Below, piece by piece: positions 1 through 6,676 of a stretch of DNA of 64,000 nt (positions are counted from its first letter, which is position 1; every line of letters begins with the position of its first letter). The DNA is from Streptomyces spiramyceticus (lineage in GTDB: Bacteria; Actinomycetota; Actinomycetes; Streptomycetales; Streptomycetaceae). Location: contig NZ_JARBAX010000002.1 in the NCBI RefSeq assembly GCF_028807635.1, positions 124,001 to 188,000 on the forward strand, given 5' to 3'. The notes below the pieces were generated by a model, which worked only from the letters and a program-made list of their open reading frames with translations, ran no database searches and had not been told where the DNA came from. A program made the translations under genes and the position numbers.

Positions 1-27
1 TGTGCTCCGTACGGTCGACCGGGCGGG

Positions 28-201
28 TCAGGCGCGCGCGGCGCCCACCTCCACGCCGTGTTCCGCAGCGAGGCGGTGCAGGTCGTCCAGCTCTGCCTGC
101 TCCACCTCCGCGAGGAAGTCGTCGCCCGTTTCGCGAGCCATCGTGAGGTCGGATTCCGTGGCCTTTATGCGCTGCAGCAGGCCTGCGGTGAAAGCGTCCA
201 T
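28..201 (-). CDS. Small conserved actinobacterial protein (57 aa)
   Basis: The reverse strand encodes a 57-residue acidic protein that starts MDAFTAGLLQRIKATE and ends VEVGAARA. A strong ribosome site (GAGGGGG) lies just upstream of the ATG. I recall near-identical small proteins in other Streptomyces genomes, but no function is known to me. It is predicted to be helical, with no membrane segment and no cysteines. It is divergent from the cutR gene, with about 330 bp between them. The start codon, ribosome site and low-complexity-free sequence support a real gene. The family assignment is from memory only. Confidence 0.7.
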   Translation of the reverse strand: MDAFTAGLLQRIKATESDLTMARETGDDFLAEVEQAELDDLHRLAAEHGVEVGAARA

Positions 202-529
202 GGGTGCGCCCCCTCGTCATGGGTCGGTGGCACGGGGGTGTGCCGAGGGTCGGGTGGATCACGCGGACCGTCTGGGTACAGGGGACAGAGCGGGCTGTGG
301 CGTGCCACATACAGGGCGTGATCGCGGGGTGTGCAGTCGTCCTCCCCACGGGCTGCCTCATGAAAACCTCAACTGGCCCGAGAATCATGGAATTACCCCG
401 CTGTGCCCGGTCAGGGGCCCGTTCCGGCCCCCTGCCTTACCGCCGGTTTATGGCCGAAAGGGGCAGGATGGCAGCGCACAGTCAATGGGACAGACCTGCC
501 CTCAGGGGCATCAGCGGAAGGAATGCGAC
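202..529. other. Divergent intergenic region upstream of cutR
   Basis: This non-coding stretch separates the small divergent gene from the response regulator and must hold both promoters. It contains a GC-rich imperfect inverted repeat near 411-433 (GGGGCC...GGCCCC). I could not assign a convincing -10/-35 pair or an operator by eye. Confidence 0.4.
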
Positions 530-1183
530 GTGCGCGTACTCGTCGTCGAGGACGAGCAGCTGCTCGCCGATGCGGTGGCCACCGGACTGCGCCGGGAGGC
601 CATGGCCGTCGACGTCGTGTACGACGGCGCGGCCGCTCTGGAACGTATCGGGGTCAACGACTACGACGTCGTCGTTCTCGACCGTGACCTCCCGCTCGTC
701 CACGGTGACGACGTCTGCCGCAAGATCGTCGAGCTGGGGATGCCCACCCGCGTCCTGATGCTCACCGCCTCGGGTGACGTCAGCGACCGCGTGGAGGGCC
801 TGGAGATCGGCGCTGACGACTATCTGCCCAAGCCGTTCGCCTTCAGCGAGCTGACCGCGCGGGTACGTGCCCTCGGGCGCCGTACGACCGTGGCGCTGCC
901 GCCCGTCCTGGAGCGCTCCGGCATCAAGCTCGACCCGAACCGCCGCGAGGTCTTCCGCGACGGCCAGGAGATCCAGCTGGCGCCGAAGGAGTTCGCGGTG
1001 CTGGAGGTGCTGATGCGCAGCGAGGGCGCCGTCGTGTCGGCCGAGCAGCTGCTCGAAAAGGCCTGGGACGAGAACACCGACCCGTTCACGAACGTCGTGC
1101 GCGTCACGGTCATGACCCTGCGCCGCAAGCTCGGGGAGCCGCCGGTCATCGTCACGGTGCCCGGCTCCGGCTACCGGATCTGA
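530..1183 (+). CDS. cutR: OmpR/PhoB-family response regulator, CutR
   Basis: This is a 217-aa DNA-binding response regulator. The receiver domain (about residues 1-115) has the acidic pocket (VVEDE), the phospho-acceptor Asp in VVVLDRDLP and the conserved Lys in LPKPFAF. A winged-helix DNA-binding domain ends in the typical VPGSGYRI. The GTG at 530 is chosen because the receiver fold begins exactly there; the longer in-frame extension upstream is not protein-like. It matches my memory of Streptomyces CutR very closely. It is 5 bp upstream of the cognate kinase and should be phosphorylated by CutS. CutRS was first linked to copper-dependent melanin production and more recently to secretion stress; these roles are from literature memory. 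Confidence 0.93.
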   Translation: MRVLVVEDEQLLADAVATGLRREAMAVDVVYDGAAALERIGVNDYDVVVLDRDLPLVHGDDVCRKIVELGMPTRVLMLTASGDVSDRVEGLEIGADDYLPKPFAFSELTARVRALGRRTTVALPPVLERSGIKLDPNRREVFRDGQEIQLAPKEFAVLEVLMRSEGAVVSAEQLLEKAWDENTDPFTNVVRVTVMTLRRKLGEPPVIVTVPGSGYRI

Positions 1184-1188
1184 CGCCC

Positions 1189-2421
1189 GTGGCCGCGACC
1201 CCGGCGCCGCCCGCGGCGCCACCGAAACCGACCTGGGACCCGAGCGGGCACCGGACCTCGTTCCCCTGGCTGCGTCCGACCATCCGGATACGACTGACGC
1301 TGCTGTACGGCGGCATGTTCCTGATCGCCGGCATCCTGCTGCTCTCGATCATCTACCTGCTGGCCGCCCAGGCCCTCACGGTGGGCAGTGACCTGCCCTT
1401 CAGGATCGTGAGCGGCAAGGTCGAGAGCTCGGTGTGCGACCTGCCGGACCAGGCCACGCCCGAGCAGTTCAACGCGGCCATGAACGCCTGCGTCAACGAC
1501 CAGCGCCAGCACGCGCTCGACCAGCTGCTCAGCCGCTCGCTGCTCGCGCTGCTCGGGCTCAGCGTCATCGCCTTCGCCTTCGGTTACGCCATAGCGGGCC
1601 GCGTCCTGGCGCCGCTCGGCAGGATGACCCGTACGGCCCGCAGGGTGGCCGGTACGGACCTGACCAGGCGGATCGAGCTGGACGGCCCGGACGACGAGCT
1701 CAAGGAGCTCGCGGACACCTTCGACGAGATGCTCGACCGTCTGGAGCGGGCGTTCACGGCCCAGCAGCGGTTCGTGGGCAACGCGTCGCACGAACTGCGC
1801 ACGCCGCTCGCGATCAACCGGACCCTGCTGGAGGTCCACCTCTCCGACCCCGGGGCGCCCCCCGAGCTCCAGCAGCTCGGCAAGACGCTGCTGGCCACCA
1901 ACGAGCGCAGTGAGCAGCTCGTGGAGGGCCTGCTGCTGCTCGCCCGCAGCGAGAACCAGATCGTGGAGCGCAAGCCGGTCGACCTCGCCGAGGTCGCCAC
2001 GCGCGCCATCGACCAGACACACGGCGAGGCCGCGGCGAAGGACGTGGAGATCCGTGGCGAGCGAGCGCCCGTCGTCGTACAGGGCAATGGTGTTCTGCTG
2101 GAGCGGATCGCCCTCAACCTCGTGCAGAACGCCGTGCGCTACAACGTGGCCGAGGACGGCTGGGTCGAGGTGACCACCGAAGTCCAGCACGGACAGGCGG
2201 TCCTGGTGGTCTCGAACACCGGTCCAGTGGTTCCCGCGTACGAGATTGACAACCTCTTCGAGCCGTTCAGGCGGCTGCGTACGGAGCGGACCGGCAGTGA
2301 CAAGGGTGTGGGCCTCGGCCTGTCCATCGCGCGCAGCGTCGCGAGGGCCCACGGAGGCCGTATCATCGCGGAGCCCCGCGAGGGCGGCGGCCTCGTGATG
2401 CGTGTCACTCTCCCGATCTGA
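1189..2421 (+). CDS. cutS: Sensor histidine kinase, CutS
   Basis: This 410-aa membrane histidine kinase has two transmembrane segments (about residues 33-60 and 115-140) flanking an extracytoplasmic loop of about 55 residues. A HAMP linker follows, then a HisKA domain with H-box ASHELRTPLAIN (near residue 200), then a HATPase_c domain with N-box NLVQNAVRYN and a glycine-rich GVGLGLSIA lid. The outer loop carries two cysteines (CDLPD and ACVND), which could form a redox-sensitive disulfide; that is an inference. The GTG start is 5 bp after the cutR stop, so the pair is one operon. The partner and order fit CutRS. Confidence 0.92.
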   Translation: MAATPAPPAAPPKPTWDPSGHRTSFPWLRPTIRIRLTLLYGGMFLIAGILLLSIIYLLAAQALTVGSDLPFRIVSGKVESSVCDLPDQATPEQFNAAMNACVNDQRQHALDQLLSRSLLALLGLSVIAFAFGYAIAGRVLAPLGRMTRTARRVAGTDLTRRIELDGPDDELKELADTFDEMLDRLERAFTAQQRFVGNASHELRTPLAINRTLLEVHLSDPGAPPELQQLGKTLLATNERSEQLVEGLLLLARSENQIVERKPVDLAEVATRAIDQTHGEAAAKDVEIRGERAPVVVQGNGVLLERIALNLVQNAVRYNVAEDGWVEVTTEVQHGQAVLVVSNTGPVVPAYEIDNLFEPFRRLRTERTGSDKGVGLGLSIARSVARAHGGRIIAEPREGGGLVMRVTLPI

Positions 2422-2814
2422 GACGTTTCGCGAAGCAGCGCGGCTTGTTCGCTTTACGCGGAATTTTCGGGACGTAATCCTGGAAGGCCCGTGTGTGATC
2501 GATCACAGGAGCGGATTTCTGGCCGTCTACTCTCCGTGATCGCCAACGCCCCTGGAAAGCCGGTAAAAGTCCGGGTTTCCTGGGGGTGAGATAACGGGAA
2601 GTACACGAGGTGGCGCTCGTGAAGTGTGGCCTCAGGACCGTGTACGGTCCCGATCGCCATCCAAACCGAGCACTCCTGAGGGGCTCGGTTGGGTGTCGAT
2701 TGAGTAACAGACCTTGATGTGAGGCAAAATCTCCGCCTCAGGTCGGGCACAAGTCCGGCCTCTCACGCGTTACGTGCGCTGAGACACCGCAACCACCCAG
2801 AGGGGGAGAGCGAC
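2422..2814. other. 393-bp intergenic region between cutS and the DUF4193 gene
   Basis: No open reading frame with protein-like character is visible. Several short inverted repeats occur, for example GAGCxxTCCTGAGGGGCTC near 2668-2687. This may form a terminator for cutRS or a leader for the next gene. A strong ribosome site (AGGGGGAGAG, 2801-2810) precedes the ATG at 2815. No known riboswitch consensus was recognised. Confidence 0.4.
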
Positions 2815-3111
2815 ATGGCAACGGATTACGACACCCCACGCAAGACCGATGACGACGTCGACCAGGACAGCCTTGAAGAGCTCAAGGCACGTCGGAGCGA
2901 CAAGACCGCATCGGCCGTTGACGTGGACGAATTCGAGGCCGCCGAGGGGCTGGAACTGCCCGGCGCGGACCTCTCCAACGAAGAGCTCGCCGTACGGGTC
3001 CTGCCCAAGCAGGCCGACGAGTTCACCTGCATGAGCTGCTTCCTCGTGCACCACCGGAGCCAGCTGGCCAGGGAGAAGAACGGTCAGCCGATCTGCCGCG
3101 ACTGCGACTGA
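2815..3111 (+). CDS. DUF4193 protein with C-terminal zinc-ribbon-like cysteines
   Basis: This 98-aa acidic protein belongs to the DUF4193 family, which is widespread and highly conserved in Actinobacteria. Its N-terminal two thirds are charged and probably disordered. The C-terminus carries two CxxC pairs (CMSC and CRDC) spaced like a small zinc ribbon, so zinc binding is likely. No biochemical role is known to me. The ATG at 2815 follows a strong AGGGGGAGAG ribosome site. Mycobacterial orthologues lie in the same neighbourhood as dut and DUF3093, which supports the assignment. Confidence 0.85.
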   Translation: MATDYDTPRKTDDDVDQDSLEELKARRSDKTASAVDVDEFEAAEGLELPGADLSNEELAVRVLPKQADEFTCMSCFLVHHRSQLAREKNGQPICRDCD

Positions 3112-3125
3112 GGTCGGGGTCGGCC

Positions 3126-3995
3126 GTGGCAGGCGCGACACCGTCAGAACCGTCAAGGAGGAAGCGCTTCCGGCGGAAGGGTTCACCGGAGGCGCCGCAC
3201 GGCGTGAGCGCGGCCGTCGGCGCACGTGACGACGAGCGAGGCCTGCCGGCCTCGCTCGAAGCTGCGGAAGGGCCCACAGCTCGGGCCCGGCGCCTGGCGG
3301 CTGTCAAGCGGCACGCACGCAAGGGCGGCGAGAGCGCGAAGGCCTGGCTCGGTCACCTGGCCGACCGGGTCATCGAGATCGCGCCGCGCATTCCTGTGCG
3401 CGACCTGGCGACACTGCGCAAGCAGTTCCCGGGCCTCGGCCCCGAGCAGCTTGCCGACAAACTGGTGGCGGGTGCGGCCAACGGCACCTCCACCGTGGGC
3501 GCGGGCATCGGTGCGGCCGCCATGCTGCCCGTACCACCCGCGATGCCGGCCGAGCTGGCCGCCGAGGTCACCGGCGTCGCCGCGATCGAGCTGAAGCTCA
3601 TCGCGGAGCTGCACGAGGTCTACGGCGTACGGCCGCCCGGCAACCTCAGGGAGCGCAGCACCGCCTACCTCAACTCCTGGTCGCAGGAGCGGGGGATCGA
3701 CGTGACCAAACCGGCCACGTACAACGCCGCGCTCGGCAGCCAGATGAAGCGCGAGCTGCGGCAGCAGATCATGAAGCGCATGGTCCGCAATCTGCCGAAC
3801 CTCATGCCGTTCATGGTCGGCGCGGCCGTCGGCGCGGTGATGAACCGGCGCGACACCAGAAAGCTCGCCCACCGGGTCCGCAAGGATCTGCGCAGCATGC
3901 AGGTCCCCTGGGACGCACTGCCCCTGATGGCCCCGCTGGAACAGCCGCAACTGCCGCTCGACTGGCAGCCCGGCCGCAAGGAGCTGGAGGGCTAG
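3126..3995 (+). CDS. Conserved hypothetical actinobacterial protein (289 aa)
   Basis: I do not recognise a named family. The protein has a basic N-terminus (SRRKRFRRK), a mid-section with a Gly/Ala-rich hydrophobic stretch (near residues 115-150, GAGIGAAAMLPVPPAMPA), and a second short hydrophobic stretch (MPFMVGAAVGAVM) near residue 230. These suggest a membrane-associated protein. The GTG start lies 14 bp after the DUF4193 stop, so the two are probably co-transcribed. Its stop codon overlaps the stop codon of the convergent DUF3093 gene through a shared ctag palindrome. Confidence 0.75.
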   Translation: MAGATPSEPSRRKRFRRKGSPEAPHGVSAAVGARDDERGLPASLEAAEGPTARARRLAAVKRHARKGGESAKAWLGHLADRVIEIAPRIPVRDLATLRKQFPGLGPEQLADKLVAGAANGTSTVGAGIGAAAMLPVPPAMPAELAAEVTGVAAIELKLIAELHEVYGVRPPGNLRERSTAYLNSWSQERGIDVTKPATYNAALGSQMKRELRQQIMKRMVRNLPNLMPFMVGAAVGAVMNRRDTRKLAHRVRKDLRSMQVPWDALPLMAPLEQPQLPLDWQPGRKELEG

Positions 3996-4462
3996 CCCGC
4001 CCGTACGGCCGTGAGAGCCGCCTTCAGGGCCTCCGGGTCGCGCGTCGAGAGGTAGACATACGGAGTCGCGTCGTCCGGGTCGGTGATCTCTACGCGCAGC
4101 GCCGTCGGGATGTAGCTGCGCAGCAGCATGTGGGCGCGGGTGTCGGCCTTGTACGACCGCCAGGCACGGGCCTCGTCGGCGTCCAGCACGTGCGCCTCTC
4201 CGAGCGCCGAGACCGGGATACGGGCGTCGCCCGCGACGAGCGCGTCGCCCACCACGCGGATCCGCTGGGAGCCGTACGAACTCACCCCGGCCGCGGCGAG
4301 CGCGCAGCCGCCGATCAGGCCGCCCAGCATCGGCAGGAGACCCAGCGGCAGCAGCATCAGAGCGCCCGAGACGCCGACGAGTGCGGCGATGATCCACCAC
4401 GAACGGGGTGCGGTCAGACGTTCTGTGTAATGCGGGGCGTACTGCGGGGCGGAAGGCTGCAT
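3992..4462 (-). CDS. DUF3093 membrane protein
   Basis: This 156-aa protein fits DUF3093, an actinobacterial family found next to dut. After a short N-terminus (YTERLTAPRSWW) come two adjacent hydrophobic helices (about residues 24-63), followed by a soluble C-terminal domain with the family-like YVYLSTRDP segment. The topology suggests a small inner-membrane protein with a cytoplasmic domain. The function is unknown. It is convergent with the 3126-3995 gene, and the two stop codons overlap by 3 bp. It is divergent from the thioesterase gene, with only about 57 bp between the starts, so the promoters must be close or overlapping. Confidence 0.85.
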   Translation of the reverse strand: MQPSAPQYAPHYTERLTAPRSWWIIAALVGVSGALMLLPLGLLPMLGGLIGGCALAAAGVSSYGSQRIRVVGDALVAGDARIPVSALGEAHVLDADEARAWRSYKADTRAHMLLRSYIPTALRVEITDPDDATPYVYLSTRDPEALKAALTAVRAG

Positions 4463-4519
4463 GAATCCAAGCTTGGCACGGCGCGACCACTAGTAGCCGC
4501 GCGGGTAAGGTCTGCGCCT

Positions 4520-5128
4520 GTGAGTACTGAGAACTCCCGGGAGACGGCCCCCGGGTCCGCGGCCCTCAAGCCCCCGGCCGACGCCATAGCCCCGGTCCGG
4601 CACCCCGACGCACCACCGCCCGGAGAGCTCCTCGGTGCGCACTACGAGCACTGTTTCGGCTGCGGCGGCGGACAGCCCCACGGACTGCACCTCCAGGCGC
4701 GGGCCGGCGAAGGTGTGCGTGTCTCGGCCGAGTTCACGGTCAAGCCCGCCCACCAGGGTGCTCCCGGCCTCGCGCACGGCGGCGTACTGGCCACGGCTCT
4801 CGACGAGACGCTCGGCTCGCTGAACTGGCTGCTGCGGGTGATCGCGGTGACCGGCCGGCTGGAGACGGACTTCGTGCGTCCCGTGCCCGTGGACACCGTG
4901 CTGCACCTCGACGCCGAGGTCACCGCCGTGCACGGCCGCAAGATCTACTCCACGGCGACCGGACGGATCGGTGGCCCCGACGGGCCCGTTGCCGTCCGTG
5001 CCGACGCCCTCTTCATCGAAGTCAAGGTCGACCACTTCATCGAGAACGGACGCCCGGAGGAGATCCGGGCGGCGATGGCCGACCCCGATCAGGCCAGGCG
5101 TGCCCGCGCCTTCGAGGTGAACCCATGA
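4520..5128 (+). CDS. PaaI-family hotdog-fold thioesterase
   Basis: This 202-aa protein has a disordered Pro/Ala-rich N-terminus of about 45 residues and then a 4HBT/PaaI hotdog domain. The diagnostic segment is LAHGGVLATALDETLGSLNW, with the catalytic region HGG...DE. A Cys-rich patch (HCFGCGGGQPHGL) near residue 55 is typical of this actinobacterial subfamily. The likely activity is hydrolysis of acyl-CoA thioesters; the substrate is unknown. The GTG at 4520 is chosen because upstream codons read into the divergent gene. Its stop overlaps the dut start (ATGA), so the genes are translationally coupled. Confidence 0.88.
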   Translation: MSTENSRETAPGSAALKPPADAIAPVRHPDAPPPGELLGAHYEHCFGCGGGQPHGLHLQARAGEGVRVSAEFTVKPAHQGAPGLAHGGVLATALDETLGSLNWLLRVIAVTGRLETDFVRPVPVDTVLHLDAEVTAVHGRKIYSTATGRIGGPDGPVAVRADALFIEVKVDHFIENGRPEEIRAAMADPDQARRARAFEVNP

Positions 5129-5640
5129 CACGTAACCCTGTCGATGTGCTGATCCGCCGGGTCGACCCCGACGTACCGATCCCTTCGTACGGACATCCGG
5201 GCGATGCCGGGGTCGATCTGGTCACCACCGACACCGTCGAACTGGCCCCCGGCGAACGGGCGGTCCTCCCCACCGGGGTGTCCATCGCGCTGCCCGACGG
5301 GTACGCCGCCTTCGTGCACCCCCGATCCGGCCTTGCCGCCCGCTGCGGAGTCGCCCTCGTGAATGCCCCGGGGACGGTGGATGCCGGGTACCGTGGGGAA
5401 ATCAAGGTGATCGTGGTCAATCTCGACCCGCGCGAAAGCGTGCGGTTCGAGCGCTTCGACCGGATTGCCCAACTGGTCGTCCAGCAGGTCGAGAAGGTGC
5501 GCTTCCACGAGGTCGCGGAGCTTCCCGGCTCTGCGCGGGCCGAGGGGGGCTTCGGTTCCACCGGCGGTCATGCCGCAGTGGACGGCCGGGCGGGTGGGAA
5601 TCGATACGCATCGGTCGTATCCGACCGGGAAGGACAGTGA
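5125..5640 (+). CDS. dut: dUTP diphosphatase (dUTPase)
   Basis: This 171-aa enzyme hydrolyses dUTP to dUMP and pyrophosphate, keeping uracil out of DNA and supplying dUMP for thymidylate synthesis. The homotrimeric dUTPase motifs are visible: GDAGVDL (motif 1), HPRSGLAAR (motif 2), NAPGTVDAGYRGEI with the catalytic Asp (motif 3), RIAQLVV (motif 4) and the flexible-arm motif 5 ARAEGGFGSTG. The ATG overlaps the upstream stop by 4 bp. The C-terminus extends about 23 residues past motif 5, longer than usual. The DUF3710 gene begins 1 bp after its stop. Confidence 0.96.
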   Translation: MTRNPVDVLIRRVDPDVPIPSYGHPGDAGVDLVTTDTVELAPGERAVLPTGVSIALPDGYAAFVHPRSGLAARCGVALVNAPGTVDAGYRGEIKVIVVNLDPRESVRFERFDRIAQLVVQQVEKVRFHEVAELPGSARAEGGFGSTGGHAAVDGRAGGNRYASVVSDREGQ

Positions 5641-5641
5641 C

Positions 5642-6430
5642 GTGTTCGGACGTCGCAAGAAGAGCGAAACCGCCAACTATGTGGCGGGCGAGGCCGAGCA
5701 GGTCGTCGACGACGTCGAGACCGACGCGGCCGTGAATGGCGCGGACGGCGAGGACGGCGAGGGCGCAGTGCGCAGGGTGAACCTGCCGCCGGCACCCCGC
5801 CCGGACGGTCCTTGGGACGTGTCCGAGGTCATCGAGCCCGGAGAGGGCAGGGTCGACCTGGGCGGCATGTTCGTGCCCGGAGTCGAGGGCATGGAGCTGC
5901 GGGTCGAGGTCGCGGGGGATGCGATCGTCGCCGCGACGGTCGTACTGCGCGACAGCGCCGTCCAGCTGCAGGCTTTCGCGGCGCCCAAGAAGGAAGGCAT
6001 TTGGGGCGAGGTCCGCGAGGAGATCGCGTCGGGCATCACCCAGCAGGGCGGCATCATCGACGAGGTCGAGGGCCCGCTGGGCTGGGAGCTGCGGGCCCAG
6101 GTGCCCGTACAGCTTCCGGACGGCACGGGCGGCGTGCAGATGGTGCGCTTCGTCGGTGTCGACGGGCCGCGCTGGTTCCTGCGCGGAGTGATCTCCGGCC
6201 AGGGCGCTGTGCAGCCCGAGGCCGCGGGTGTGCTGGAGCACGTCTTCAAGGACACCGTGGTGGTACGGGGCGAGGGGCCGATGGCGCCGCGCGACCCGAT
6301 CGTCCTCAAGCTGCCGAACGACGCCCAGATGGTCCCCGAGGGCGTACAGCAGGAGGAGCAGGAGGGCTCGCGCTTCTCCGGTGGAATGGGGCAGCTGCAG
6401 CGCGGCCCCGAGATCACCGAGGTCCGCTGA
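5642..6430 (+). CDS. DUF3710 protein
   Basis: This 262-aa protein begins MFGRRKKSETANYV, followed by an acidic segment and a globular domain characteristic of DUF3710, an actinobacterial family located next to dut. Recognisable stretches are WDVSEVIEPGEGRVDLGGMF and GPRWFLRGVISG. It has no signal peptide or membrane segment. The role is unknown. The GTG at 5642 starts immediately after the dut stop, and longer in-frame starts would lie inside dut. A strong terminator follows 15 bp downstream, so this is the end of the thioesterase-dut-DUF3710 operon. Confidence 0.88.
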   Translation: MFGRRKKSETANYVAGEAEQVVDDVETDAAVNGADGEDGEGAVRRVNLPPAPRPDGPWDVSEVIEPGEGRVDLGGMFVPGVEGMELRVEVAGDAIVAATVVLRDSAVQLQAFAAPKKEGIWGEVREEIASGITQQGGIIDEVEGPLGWELRAQVPVQLPDGTGGVQMVRFVGVDGPRWFLRGVISGQGAVQPEAAGVLEHVFKDTVVVRGEGPMAPRDPIVLKLPNDAQMVPEGVQQEEQEGSRFSGGMGQLQRGPEITEVR

Positions 6431-6445
6431 CCTGAGAGAGACCTG

Positions 6446-6492
6446 GCCGGTGGGCCGTACTCCCGATCCGGGAGTACGGCCCACCGGCTTTT
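6446..6492 (+). terminator. Intrinsic terminator after DUF3710
   Basis: There is a perfect 19-bp inverted repeat (arms 6446-6464 and 6470-6488) with a 5-nt loop, followed by TTTT. It lies 15 bp after the DUF3710 stop and ends the dut operon. Confidence 0.93.
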
Positions 6493-6676
6493 GTTCAACG
6501 CGCGGCGGCGGACGTCAGGGCTCCGTCAAAGGCGTCAGGGTTGCGTCAAACACGTCCCGGAAGCCCGCGCTCGTCCCTTTTGTCGGAATCCATGGATGTA
6601 ACTTCGGAAGCGCCGCCTGATCGGGGCCGCAATATCTCGCAACATCTTCAGATACGACAATGATGACAATGGGGCC

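Noticed and set aside
2..529. N-terminal extension of CutR
   Set aside because: It is in frame but precedes the receiver domain, lacks similarity and contains no structured motif; GTG 530 is the natural start.
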